From positions 1 through 42,828 of the forward strand of contig JALCRR010000015.1 of NCBI GenBank assembly GCA_022652815.1: 42,828 bases of DNA, given 5' to 3'. Of the stretch, positions 13,950-23,500 are shown piece after piece. Below the pieces are notes generated by a model, which did no database searches, had not been told where the DNA came from, and was given only the letters and a program-made list of their open reading frames with translations. Positions within the stretch are counted from its first letter, which is position 1, and each line of letters opens with the position of its first letter. Position numbers and translations under genes: made by a program. The DNA comes from Oscillibacter sp. GTDB lineage: Bacteria; Bacillota; Clostridia; Oscillospirales; Oscillospiraceae.

Positions 13950-14993
13950 ATGAATTTTTGGAAAAAAGCGGTGGGCATCTTACCCGGCTTTGCGGTAGCG
14001 CTTGTGATTGCAGTCGTTGCAAAATGGCTGGAAAGCGTGCTGCCGATTCACTTGATTGGTGCGTCGGTGATTGCGCTGTTCATCGGCATGATCATCAATT
14101 CCTTTTGGAAACCCGCCTGGTTAAACAGCGGACTGAAGTTTACCTCCAAGAAAATCTTGAAATTTGCCATCATTCTGCTGGGCGCATCCTTGAGCATCGA
14201 GACCGTCTTGAATGTGGGACGGCTGAGCCTGGTCGTGATGTGCTTCACGCTGCTGACGTGCTTTGGCGGCGGTTATTTTGTGGGCAAGCTACTGGGCATC
14301 AACTGGAAGCTGTCCAACTTGATTTCTGCCGGAACCGGTATCTGCGGCGGCAGTGCCATCGCCGCCATTGCGCCGGTTATTGACGCGGAGGACAGCGACA
14401 TCGCCTACGCCATGTCCGCCACCTTTCTCTTTGACATGGCGATGATCGTACTGTTTCCCATTTTGGGTCGGGCAATGGGCCTTTCCGACATGGCCTACGG
14501 CCTGTGGGCAGGTACGGCGGTGAATGACACCTCCAGCGTGGTGGCGGCAGGCTTTGCCTTCAGCGAAGCCGCCGGCGACTTTGCCACCATGGTCAAGCTG
14601 ACCCGCACGCTGTCCATTATCCCGGTGGTGGTGATTTTCTCCCTAATCAATGCCCGTATGAAACGCAAAGAGGCTGTGGCAGCGGGGCATTCCGAAGCTG
14701 AAATTGCAAAGCACGGAAAGATCAATTTCGGCATGCTGATCCCGTGGTTCATTGTGGGCTTTATCGCACTGGCGGTCATCAACAGCGTGGGCTTAATTTC
14801 TGTTGCGGTTTCTACCGGGGCCAAGGATCTGAGCAAGTTCTTGATGGTGGCGGCACTGGCAGCCATTGGCTTGAATACCAGCTTTGCACAGATGAAAAAA
14901 TCCGGCCCGGCTCCCATGCTGCACGGATTCATCATTTCCGCACTGGTGGTGGTCGTGGCTATCGCGGTGGAGTATTGCATGGGAATCGTCTAA
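13950..14993 (+). CDS. yeiH: YeiH-family (UPF0324) putative anion/sulfate exporter
   Basis: Integral membrane protein of 347 residues with about ten helices. Family features: LIGASVIALFIGMIINSFW near the N-terminus, KFAIILLGASLSIETV, SAGTGICGGSAIAAIAPVI (the most conserved block), GTAVNDTSSVVAAGF and the closing LNTSFAQMKKSGPAPMLHG. The family is annotated as putative sulfate exporter; the substrate is not proven. Start has a GAGGGAG ribosome site. A divergent LysR gene probably regulates it. Followed by a bidirectional terminator facing ygfK. Confidence 0.9.
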   Translation: MNFWKKAVGILPGFAVALVIAVVAKWLESVLPIHLIGASVIALFIGMIINSFWKPAWLNSGLKFTSKKILKFAIILLGASLSIETVLNVGRLSLVVMCFTLLTCFGGGYFVGKLLGINWKLSNLISAGTGICGGSAIAAIAPVIDAEDSDIAYAMSATFLFDMAMIVLFPILGRAMGLSDMAYGLWAGTAVNDTSSVVAAGFAFSEAAGDFATMVKLTRTLSIIPVVVIFSLINARMKRKEAVAAGHSEAEIAKHGKINFGMLIPWFIVGFIALAVINSVGLISVAVSTGAKDLSKFLMVAALAAIGLNTSFAQMKKSGPAPMLHGFIISALVVVVAIAVEYCMGIV

Positions 14994-15035
14994 GGGAAAT
15001 TTGAAAAGCCATGAAAAATCGGAGGCCTTATATAC

Positions 15036-15074
15036 AAAAAGACCCCGCGGCAATCACCGCGGGGTCTTTTTTTT
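15036..15074. terminator. Bidirectional terminator between yeiH and ygfK
   Basis: AAAAAGACCCCGCGG (15036-15050) pairs perfectly with 15057-15071 around CAATCA; a run of eight T follows on the plus strand and a five-A run precedes the stem for the minus strand. Confidence 0.9.
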
Positions 15075-15081
15075 GGTTGGT

Positions 15082-18033
15082 TTAGCCCAGCAGATAGCCG
15101 TACTTGGACAGCACGGTGAGGATCAGCACCTCAATATCCGCCGGCAGATCGTTCTGCGCGTCCAGATCGGCTTCAAACACCTTACCGGAAAGTCTGACAA
15201 GCACCTTGCGTCCGCCCAGCGGCAGGAAGCCCTGATTGGTGGGGGTTTCGTCAAAGCCCTTGCGGTCATAGAACAGGGTGAACTTGTCGCGGTAGGGAGC
15301 GGAGTCGTACGGGCAGAAGATGGCGCAGTTGCCGCACTCGTTGCACATCCGGTCAACGTGCAGAATTTCGTGACGGCCGTCGGGCATCTCGATGGAGACG
15401 TTGGCGCGGTTGGGGCACACGTCCACGCAGCACTCGCAGACCGTGTTGCACTTCAGGCACCGCTCACTCTCACACTTGGCGCTCTCGCAGAGGACGCCCT
15501 TCTTGGCAATGGCCTCTTCGCGAGTGGCGATGGCTCTTCCGGGCATCCGGAAGGAGTGCGCCTCACCGATTACGGCAGCGGCAAAGGCCGTTGCGTCGGC
15601 AATGCCCTCTACCACGGTGGCAGGGCCGCGCATGGCGTCGCCGCCGACCCACACATTGTCCAGATTTGTCTTGAAATCGGGAATGCCCTTGGCATCCACG
15701 CTGATGCCGTTGGCGGTAAACAGCTCGCTGTCCACCTTTTCACCCACGGCGGAGAGCACGGTGTCGCAGTTGATTTCCACCGTCTCGCCAGTCTCAACAG
15801 GCTTGCGGCGTCCGGTGGCGTCCGGCTCGCCCAACTTCATTTTCTTGCAAAGCAGTGTGCCATTTTCCTGTTTGACGGGGGAAACCAGCTCTAGGAACTG
15901 CACACCGTCGTCGATGGCCATTTCCAGCTCCTGCGCGTCGGCAGGCATATACTTCTTCGTCCGACGATAGACCAGCGTGGAGGACTTTGCGCCGGCTTTC
16001 AGGGCGGCGCGGGCTGCGTCCATAGCGGTGTTGCCGCCGCCGACCACGGCCACATGGCCGAGGGACACTTCCTTGCCGGCCTTCAAATCCTTCAGCCAGC
16101 CGATGACGGGCACCACGTTGCCGGGAATGTCCAGCTTGCCGGCCTTCCAGGCGCCGCAGGCGAAGAAGATGTGGGTGTAGCCCTGCTTTTTCAGTTCTTC
16201 AACGGAGGGAGCAGGAGCACCGCACTTGACCTCCACGCCATATTTCTCCATCAGAGCGATGTCCTTGTCGATGGCCTCGTCGCTAATGCGGAAGGCGGGA
16301 ATGACCTGGCGGACAATACCGCCCAGCTTGTCAGCCTTTTCAAAAATCGTGGAAGAAATCCCGGCGCGGCCCAGGAAGTAGCCGGCAGAGATACCGGTGG
16401 GGCCGCCGCCGATGATGGCAGCTTTCACATTCGTGTCTGTGGGAGCGGGCTTGGTGAGCTTGTTCATATACTGCTCGTAGCCCTTTTCTGCGGCAACCAG
16501 CTTGCTGGCGCGAATCTGCACCGGCTCGTCATAGAAGTTACGGGTACACTTGGTCATGCAGCGGTGGGCGCAGATGGTGCCGGTGATGAACGGCAGCGGG
16601 TTCTTTTCGGTAATCACCCGCAGAGCGGAGGCGTAAGCGCCCTTGCCCACGAGCTCGATATATTCGGGAATGTCCTGCCCAATGGGGCAGCCGCCCTTGC
16701 AGGGAGCGGTGAAGCAGTCGATCAAGGGAACCTTTTCGTACAGCTTGCGGCGGGGCAGAGGCTTGATGGCCTTGACGCGGTACTTATCAGACCGGGCAGC
16801 CATGGAAAGGGCTTCAATGGCCTTGACGTCCACACGGGTGAACGGCTTGTAATCCAGACCATCCAGCGTGTCACCCAACTGCTTGAAACGCTGATAGCCG
16901 CCGGGCTTGAGCACGTTAGTGGCCATGGTGATCGGCCAGATGCCGCAGGCAAACAGCTTGTCGATGTTAAACGCGTCAGCGCCGCCGGCATAGGAGATGC
17001 GCAGTTTGCCGTCAAATTCCTTTGCCATCTTGGCTGCCATCAAAGTCGTCAGCGGGAACAGGGACTTGCCTGCCATATACATTTCTTCGCTGGGCAGTTC
17101 GCCGGCTTTCACGTCTACGGGGAACGTGTTGGACAGCTTCAGACCAAACTCCACATCGCGCTTGGCTGCCAGAGCCAGCAGACGGTGGAACATGGGAACG
17201 GCATCGGCATATTGAAGATCTTCCTTGAAGTGGTGCTCGTCAAAGGCGATGTAGTCATAGCCCATGGAGTCCAGAATGGAGCGGGCAGTTTCATAGCCCA
17301 GAATGGTGGGATTGCACTTGACGAAGGTGTGCAGGTGCTTCTTTTCAATCAAGTAAGAGGCAATGCGCTCAATCTCATCCGGCGGGCAGCCGTGGAGCGT
17401 GGAGACCGTGACGCTGCCGGAGACGTGGGGCGTGATGGTGTCGATGAAATCGCTCTCACCGGGGAACATCTCATGCAGGACACGGATGCACTCCTGGAAA
17501 ACCGGCGTGCCCTTGGCATCGATCATGCCATTGAGGAACTTGCCGATCTTCTCGCCCTGAATGCCGGCGAGGTCGTAGCCCACGGACATGTTGAACACAA
17601 ATCCGTCGGGATCGCCCAAACCATAGACCTTGGCCATGATCTTGCAGGCGCACCATGCCTTGACGTATTCTTCAAAGGCCTGCTGCACATAAAGCTCGGT
17701 AGACCACTCGCAGTTGTAGCACTCGTCCTCAGCCAGAATGCAGGGACGGTTGATGCAGGCTGCCAGTTCCGCACCATCCATCTTCTGGACGGTTTTCAGC
17801 TCGAAGAAGCGGGCACCGCCGAAGTAGCTTGCCACAATATTCTGGGCCAGCTGCGTGTTGGGACCGGCGGCGGGGCCAAAGGGCGTTTCAATCTTTTCAC
17901 CGAAGATCGGCAGAGTTTTCACGCCCGCCACATAGGGCTTATGCACGCCGAACACAGAGCCGTCGCGCTGGTACTCGGTGGTAATCCAGGTCATCAGTTC
18001 CCGGAAGGGAATCGGAGTCATCAGTTCAGACAT
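15082..18033 (-). CDS. ygfK: YgfK-type iron-sulfur flavoprotein (putative selenate reductase subunit)
   Basis: A 983-residue multi-domain oxidoreductase of the YgfK family. In order: an N-terminal dihydroorotate-dehydrogenase-like barrel (about 1-430; PFGPAAGPNTQLAQN, FELKTVQKMDG); a cysteine-rich GltD-like helical domain (about 440-520; CFTAPCKGGCPIGQDIP, CAHRCMTKC); two dinucleotide-binding folds with IIGGGPTGISAGYFLGRAG and VAVVGGGNTAMDAARAALKAG; and two C-terminal [4Fe-4S] sites (CLKCNTVCECCVDVCPNR and CNECGNCAIFCP). It likely moves electrons between NAD(P)H, flavin and Fe-S clusters. Family members sit with xanthine dehydrogenase and ssnA genes and are linked to selenium-dependent purine breakdown; the reaction is unproven. 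It starts 29 bases after ssnA with an AGGAGG site. Confidence 0.93.
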   Translation of the reverse strand: MSELMTPIPFRELMTWITTEYQRDGSVFGVHKPYVAGVKTLPIFGEKIETPFGPAAGPNTQLAQNIVASYFGGARFFELKTVQKMDGAELAACINRPCILAEDECYNCEWSTELYVQQAFEEYVKAWCACKIMAKVYGLGDPDGFVFNMSVGYDLAGIQGEKIGKFLNGMIDAKGTPVFQECIRVLHEMFPGESDFIDTITPHVSGSVTVSTLHGCPPDEIERIASYLIEKKHLHTFVKCNPTILGYETARSILDSMGYDYIAFDEHHFKEDLQYADAVPMFHRLLALAAKRDVEFGLKLSNTFPVDVKAGELPSEEMYMAGKSLFPLTTLMAAKMAKEFDGKLRISYAGGADAFNIDKLFACGIWPITMATNVLKPGGYQRFKQLGDTLDGLDYKPFTRVDVKAIEALSMAARSDKYRVKAIKPLPRRKLYEKVPLIDCFTAPCKGGCPIGQDIPEYIELVGKGAYASALRVITEKNPLPFITGTICAHRCMTKCTRNFYDEPVQIRASKLVAAEKGYEQYMNKLTKPAPTDTNVKAAIIGGGPTGISAGYFLGRAGISSTIFEKADKLGGIVRQVIPAFRISDEAIDKDIALMEKYGVEVKCGAPAPSVEELKKQGYTHIFFACGAWKAGKLDIPGNVVPVIGWLKDLKAGKEVSLGHVAVVGGGNTAMDAARAALKAGAKSSTLVYRRTKKYMPADAQELEMAIDDGVQFLELVSPVKQENGTLLCKKMKLGEPDATGRRKPVETGETVEINCDTVLSAVGEKVDSELFTANGISVDAKGIPDFKTNLDNVWVGGDAMRGPATVVEGIADATAFAAAVIGEAHSFRMPGRAIATREEAIAKKGVLCESAKCESERCLKCNTVCECCVDVCPNRANVSIEMPDGRHEILHVDRMCNECGNCAIFCPYDSAPYRDKFTLFYDRKGFDETPTNQGFLPLGGRKVLVRLSGKVFEADLDAQNDLPADIEVLILTVLSKYGYLLG

Positions 18034-18062
18034 CAGTTTTTCCTCCTGTCAATTTCTTACGA

Positions 18063-19406
18063 TTAGTATTTGCAGTGATTCAGCGCACCCCAGAGCTTTT
18101 TGGACTGCTCCATGACGCTGGCGTTGATGGCCTCCTCGTCGATATCGACGAACGCACGGTCCTTGTAGAGGATTTTGCCGTTAATCATGGTGGTCTGGCA
18201 CTGGCGTCCGGTCATGCCGAAGAGCATGTGGCCGTCGATGTTGGCATCGGAGAACGGGGTGTACGGCTTGTAATCCATGACGATCACATCGGCTGCGGCG
18301 CCGGGCTTCAAAACGCCCATTTCCGGGAAGCCGGTGCGCTGGGCCATCTTGGCGTTATTCTTGAAGAGCATGTCGGTCACTTCGCACCAGGCGACGTTGG
18401 GCATGCAGGCGTTGTTGCGCTGAGAGCACAGGGCCACCTTGATAGATTCGAGCATGTCGTTGGTGTAGGCGTCGGTGCCCATGCCCACCAGAATGCCCTT
18501 TTTGTAAAGCTGCAAAATGGGGGAGATGCCCACGGCGTTGCCCATGTTGGACTCCGGGTTGTTGACGCACATGGTATCGGTTGCCTTGATGATGTCCATT
18601 TCGGCGGTGTTCACATGGATGCAGTGGCCGAGGATGGTCTTGGGCCCGAGAATGTTATGGTCCTGCAAACGCTGCACCGGGCGGCGGCCATAGTTCTGCA
18701 GGGAGTCGTAGACGTCGTTCATGCCCTCGGAGACATGGATGTGGTAGCCCACGCGGCCGTCGTTGGCCTCGTTCATGCGGTCAAAGGTCTTGTCGGAGAT
18801 GGTGAACAGGGCGTGCCCGCCGAACATGGCCTTGAGCATATCGCTGGGGTTTTTCTCGCAGTAGGTGATGAAATCGGCGTTTTCCTTGACGGACTGAATG
18901 GACTTCTCCTCGCCGTCGCGGTCGCTGACCTCGTAGCAAAGGCAGGCCCGCATGCCCAGCTCTTTTGTGACCTCGGCAATCTCGAACAGGGAGCCGGGAA
19001 TCTCGCAGAAGGAGGCGTGGTGGTCGAAGATCGTGGTAACGCCCTGCTTGATGCTGTCCAGCACCAGCGCCTGTGCGGAGGCCTTGGTCATCTGCAAATC
19101 CAGATGCCGGTCGATGGCCCACCAAGTGCCGTCTAGCACTTCATAGAAATTGGTGGGATTGTTGCCTGTGATGGACAGGCCGCGGGCCAGTGCGGAGTAG
19201 ATGTGAGTGTGGGCATTGATCAAACCGGGCATAATGACTCCGCCCTTTGCATCCACAAATTCCGCCTGCGGGTACTTCGCCTTCAGCTCGGCGGTGGGGC
19301 CAACTGCCACAATTTTTCCGCCGTCCGTGACAACGCCGCCATTTTCAAAATAGCCGGTGCCCTCAGCATCGCGGGTAATGACTCTGCCGTTTGCCAATAA
19401 AATCAT
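18063..19406 (-). CDS. ssnA: Putative aminohydrolase SsnA
   Basis: Amidohydrolase-superfamily enzyme of 447 residues, related to guanine and chlorohydrolase-type deaminases. Metal-ligand motifs are present: NAHTHIYSALARG (HxH after strand 1), HIHVSEGMNDVYDS, LGHCIHVN and GTDAYTNDM (the catalytic aspartate). Start is ATG 19406, with GGGAGG ten or so bases upstream; the frame stays open for 47 more codons, but those lie in a structured leader. It is co-transcribed with ygfK. The ssnA-ygfK pair is known from E. coli and clostridial purine gene clusters; the molybdenum hydroxylase genes that usually accompany them are absent here. The substrate is not known. Confidence 0.92.
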   Translation of the reverse strand: MILLANGRVITRDAEGTGYFENGGVVTDGGKIVAVGPTAELKAKYPQAEFVDAKGGVIMPGLINAHTHIYSALARGLSITGNNPTNFYEVLDGTWWAIDRHLDLQMTKASAQALVLDSIKQGVTTIFDHHASFCEIPGSLFEIAEVTKELGMRACLCYEVSDRDGEEKSIQSVKENADFITYCEKNPSDMLKAMFGGHALFTISDKTFDRMNEANDGRVGYHIHVSEGMNDVYDSLQNYGRRPVQRLQDHNILGPKTILGHCIHVNTAEMDIIKATDTMCVNNPESNMGNAVGISPILQLYKKGILVGMGTDAYTNDMLESIKVALCSQRNNACMPNVAWCEVTDMLFKNNAKMAQRTGFPEMGVLKPGAAADVIVMDYKPYTPFSDANIDGHMLFGMTGRQCQTTMINGKILYKDRAFVDIDEEAINASVMEQSKKLWGALNHCKY

Positions 19407-19461
19407 ACCAAAAACCTCCCTGTATCTAAAAAATCCATTTTTGTATTGTGTGCGGATAAAG

Positions 19462-19501
19462 AAAAAAAGGCGTCTCAAACCGATCACTGGTTTGAAACAC
19501 C
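19462..19501 (-). terminator. Terminator in the ssnA leader
   Basis: Minus strand: a 13-bp stem (19501-19489 with 19481-19469, two G-U pairs) around a 7-base loop, followed directly by seven T (19468-19462). It lies 56 bases upstream of the ssnA start, so transcription must read through it to express ssnA-ygfK. Confidence 0.85.
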
Positions 19502-19565
19502 TACCATGCAGCAGCGAATGATAGGTGTCAGCCCGTGCGCACGGCACTTCGTTGCAGCTATCAAT
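19462..19565 (-). promoter_or_regulatory. Structured 5' leader of ssnA-ygfK, candidate riboswitch or attenuator
   Basis: The 381-base gap between ssnA and the haemolysin III gene holds this leader and two promoters. Besides the terminator, an 11-bp stem (19528-19518 with 19507-19497, one G-U) shares bases 19501-19497 with the terminator, so the two exclude each other, as in a regulated switch. A 12-base palindrome CCGTGCGCACGG (19533-19544) lies further upstream. I recall a described conserved RNA called the ssnA motif in clostridia, but cannot check a match. I see no purine-riboswitch core. Confidence 0.65.
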
Positions 19566-19572
19566 CTTTGCT

Positions 19573-19601
19573 TATATGCATATTGTAGTCGAAAGCGTCA
19601 A
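19573..19601 (-). promoter_or_regulatory. Probable promoter of the ssnA leader
   Basis: Minus strand: TTGACG (19601-19596), then either CATATA at 17-base spacing (19578-19573) or TATAAG at 19-base spacing (19576-19571). Confidence 0.5.
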
Positions 19602-19691
19602 AAAATGCAATGAGATAACCACAAAAATTTTTAGGTTCAGTTTTGTACATATTGACTGATTCCACTTTCACGAAAATATTTTCAAAACCTA

Positions 19692-19722
19692 TTGAATTAT
19701 TTTTAAAATCGTGTAATATAAT
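19692..19722 (+). promoter_or_regulatory. Promoter of the haemolysin III family gene
   Basis: TTGAAT (19692-19697) and TATAAT (19717-19722) with 19-base spacing, or TAATAT (19714-19719) at 16. The surrounding 100 bases are markedly AT-rich. Confidence 0.5.
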
Positions 19723-19787
19723 ATTCAATACTACATAACATGATTTAGCCGGCCTAAGGCCGTGAAAAACAAGGAGATTTTTATTCT

Positions 19788-20450
19788 ATGAAAAAGAAAC
19801 TGTTTGCAACCGCACAGGACCGCATCAGCTGTGCCACCCACGCCATCGGCGCGGCGGCGGCTTTTGCGGGCGGCGTGCTGTTTTTATTCCGTGCCCTTCG
19901 TGTGGGGGCGCCCACGCTGGCTCTGGCGGCTGCTATGTGCTTTGCACTTTCCATGCTCGCTTTGTACAGCGCCAGTGCCATTTACCATTATTATCCCGGC
20001 ACCGTAAACTCTACCGGGGTCAAGCGGCTGCTGCGCAAGATGGATCACAGCATGATCTATGTGCTCATCGCCGGCAGTTATACGCCATTTTCGCTGGTGC
20101 TGCTGCCCCAGCCCAAGGGAACCCGTTTTTGCGTTGCACTCTGGGCCGTTGCCATTGTGGGAATTTTGCTGAAGGTCCTGTGGATCAATGCCCCAAGAAT
20201 CCTCTCCACCTTGATCTACTTGATTATGGGCTGGGCAGTTTTGTTTGTGGCGAAGGACTTTGCCTGCGTGGGTCAGCCCTGCTTGACACTGGTGGCGCTA
20301 GGCGGCGTATGCTACTCGGTCGGCGCGGTATTTTATGCCATCAAAAAACCCAACATCTCCGCAGAGTGGACGTTCCACGAACTGTTTCACCTGCTGATTC
20401 TGGCAGGCTCGGCCTTCCATTACCTGGCGGTTTACCTCTACGTTTTATAA
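19788..20450 (+). CDS. Haemolysin III / YqfA family membrane protein
   Basis: A 220-residue seven-helix membrane protein of the HlyIII/PAQR superfamily. Conserved features: ISCATHAIGAAAAF at the N-terminus, YHYYPG, the MDHSMIYVLIAGSYTPF block and the C-terminal FHELFHLLILAGSAFHY; these histidines and the aspartate are thought to form a metal site shared with PAQR receptors. Despite the name, most members are not shown to be toxins and their role is unknown. Start has AAGGAG at 19771-19776. A strong terminator follows. It is a single-gene unit. Confidence 0.92.
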   Translation: MKKKLFATAQDRISCATHAIGAAAAFAGGVLFLFRALRVGAPTLALAAAMCFALSMLALYSASAIYHYYPGTVNSTGVKRLLRKMDHSMIYVLIAGSYTPFSLVLLPQPKGTRFCVALWAVAIVGILLKVLWINAPRILSTLIYLIMGWAVLFVAKDFACVGQPCLTLVALGGVCYSVGAVFYAIKKPNISAEWTFHELFHLLILAGSAFHYLAVYLYVL

Positions 20451-20461
20451 AAAAGTCCCCC

Positions 20462-20494
20462 AAAAGCAGCCTGTGTCGAACAGGCTGCTTTTTT
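20462..20494 (+). terminator. Intrinsic terminator after the haemolysin III gene
   Basis: AAAAGCAGCCTGT (20462-20474) pairs perfectly with 20480-20492 around GTCGA, continuing into six T. Confidence 0.9.
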
Positions 20495-20517
20495 CGTGAA
20501 TTTGTATGAGATATTCC

Positions 20518-20546
20518 TTGCATTATATGCGAAAACCGTCTAATAT
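20518..20546 (+). promoter_or_regulatory. Promoter of the hybrid kinase
   Basis: TTGCAT (20518-20523), 17-base spacer, TAATAT (20541-20546). Confidence 0.65.
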
Positions 20547-20584
20547 TAAGGTAATTGGAAAAACACTGGAAAGAGGGCGAAGCA

Positions 20585-23500
20585 ATGAGCAAAGCACAGT
20601 GTTCTGGACGTCAAAAGATCTTCAGAATCCTCACAGAGCTTATACTGGCTCTGGTTGTTTGCTGCTGCCTGCCCGTTCCCGCCCATGCGGAAGCTGCGGA
20701 TAATTCCAGAATTCTTTTCATCAGCTCCTATTCCTACTCCTGGCCGTCCGTGCCGGAGCAGCTGAACGGCATCACAGACACGCTGGGGACCACCGCGTCC
20801 ATGCAATATCTGTTCATGGATACAAAAACCGTTTCTGCGGAGGTTGCGGAAGAGCAGCTGTGCGACGAACTGGACGATCTGAAGACGACCCGGTACGATC
20901 TCATCCTTCTGGGGGACGATGCAGCGCTGGGCTTTGCCATGAAGTACCAGGACGTCTATTTTCGGGGAACGCCGATGGTCTTTTTCGGGATTAACTCCGA
21001 AAAGGATGCGGCTGCCGCGGCAAAGGATCCGCTGGTGACCGGAATTGTGGAGTCGTTCCCAATTGTCGATACCATAAAGGCGGCAATTTCCCTGTATCCA
21101 AATGCTGACAAGGTTGTTGCTATTACAGATGATACCTTGTCCGGCCAGGGCTCTGAAGACCAGTTTCTGGATGCCATGGACCAGTTTCCGACCTTGAGCG
21201 CCAAAATTCTGAACTCCAGCTCCATGACGGCGGAAAAACTGCACAAACAGATTGCCGCCTGTGACGAAAATACGATTCTCATTTTTCTGATGCTCACAGA
21301 TGACGGGGACGGAAACCTTTATACAGAGCAGCAGGGGGTACAGTTTGTAACAGATGCGGCGAAGATCCCGGTGTTCAAGGCGGACGAGCTTGGAATCGGG
21401 GACGGAATATTTGGCGGCGTTGTCGTCTCCTATTACGATATGGCGGCAGATGCCTGCGCGATGGCATCCCGGATTTTGCAGGGGGAGACTCCCGACACCA
21501 TACCGATGCAAAACGCAAAAGTAGTCAGTAAATTTGACCGGCAGGTTGCAGACCAGTACGAGATTGGTGTGAACAAGCTGCCGACTGATGCGATCTTGAT
21601 CAACTCCTCCACGCCTTTCTGGATGCAGCACCCGTATCTCATCGCCTGCGTCTGCCTTCTGATCGTGACGCTGATGGTGATTCTGCTGATTGTTTTGCTC
21701 GACAACCGCAAGCGGCGTACCTTGATGGACGAGTTGCGTATGAAGGATCAGCATCTCCAGACCTTAATGGACTCTCTGCCGGATGGCATCGGCGTTTTTG
21801 AAGAGAATGCCGACGGTGGAGTCTGCGTGACCTATCTGAACGACGGCTTTTATCGGATGATCGGCGGCCAGCGGAGTAGCCACTGGGAGACCGCACGGAA
21901 AGATCTGATGCGTTTTGTGCATCCGGATGATCAGGCCGGAATTGCGTCTGAACTGGATCGCGCCCGCCGGACGGATGATCGCTTTTGCGATACCTTCCGT
22001 CTAAAAGACGGCAGCGGAAAGTATTTGTGGGTTACCTTGCGAGCCAATGCGATCCGCAAGGATGGCGAGTACACAACCTTTTACGGATCCTTTACCAATG
22101 TCAACACCATCAAGCTGATTCAAGAACAGCTGCAAGAGAGCAAGTCTTCTTTGCAAACGGCCATGAACCATGCAGGCATGGCCTATCTCGAATATTTTCC
22201 GGATCGTCATGTTGCCATCGAGGATCCTCATTCTCAGATGGAATTCGGCGTACCGAATCTGCTTGAAAATTACCCGGATTCCTGGTTTGCGATGAAGCTG
22301 ACGCATCCTGACGATGAGCAGACTTTCCGAGAAATCTTCCAGCGGATTGACCGAGGAGAGCAGGAGGTCTCCTGCGAAATTCGCTGCCGTAATGTTGCCG
22401 GCGAATACCGATGGTCGCGCATTCGCTTTACCTCCATTTATGACCGGAGTGGAAAGCGACTGAAGCTGATCGGCACCAGCGTAGATATTACCGAGCAAAA
22501 GCTTGCAGCTGCGGAATACGAACGCCAGATGGAACAGGTGAAGGCTGCAATTCCAGATCCTGTGGTTTCCTTCCGTGTCAATCTGACGCAGAACAATTAC
22601 CATGATACCGAGACTACCTACGAGGATTTAAAAAAGACGGAGGCCCACACGGCGGACAGTCTGTTTGAAGCCATGTACAGCCGTGCTGTTACGGACTCGG
22701 AGCGTGACGAGTTTGCCAGTGTGTTCAACCGGAACCATCTGCTGGATACCTTTGACCGCGGCGAAAAGACGATTACCTTTGAACGCAGAGCCTGGTTTGA
22801 TGGAAGAATTCATTGGATTACTGTTCGGACATATATGGCTCGCAACCCTGTGACCGGGGACATCGAGGCCTTGATTTACTCCTTTGGTATCGACGAGCAG
22901 AAGAACATGGAGCAAATTGTCTCGTCGATCATCAAAAATGATTACATGGCGCTCTTGCAGATCAATTTGCATGACAATACGCTGCGTGCATTCAGCACCC
23001 CAGCAAGCAGCTTCATTCAGCGGGGAGAGCAGCCCAATGCGGAGACATTGCTGGAAGAGAAGCTGCGTTATGGTTATGACGGCGATGATGTAGAAGAATT
23101 CATCCGTTGCAATCGTTTTTCCGAAATTCGACGGCACTTGGAAGAGGACGGGGAATATATTTTGTATGCGTCCTACCGGGGACAAAGCGGAAGAATTCAC
23201 CGCACAAAGAGTGTCTATGTCTGGCTGGACCAGATTGAGCAGCGGGTTTGCTACACGCTTTCCGATATTACGGATGCCTTTGAGGAAGAACAACGCCGCA
23301 ACGAGAAAATGCGCAAGGCGCTGGAAGATGCGGAGCAGGCCAGCCGAACCAAGACGGAATTCCTTTCCCGGATGAGCCATGAAATCCGCACACCCATGAA
23401 TGCGATCTTGGGTCTGACGAACCTGGGACTGCACGACTGTACAGATCCCGTCTCCAGAGAGTACCTCTCCAAAATCAGTGCGTCTGGAGACTATCTGCTG

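Noticed and set aside
16054-18066. 670-codon open frame on the plus strand
   Set aside because: Lies wholly antisense to ygfK, whose cofactor motifs are clear; no family motifs and no ribosome site. A product of GC-rich codon bias.
18075-19136. 353-codon plus-strand frame
   Set aside because: Antisense to ssnA; valine/glycine/histidine-rich composition typical of a shadow frame.
19407-19565. Purine riboswitch before ssnA
   Set aside because: The conserved three-way-junction core of purine aptamers is not recognisable; only the terminator and an alternative stem can be supported.
20546-21754. 402-codon minus-strand frame opposite the kinase sensor domain, and a similar one at 22628-23647
   Set aside because: Both are antisense to the continuous kinase frame and lack motifs.
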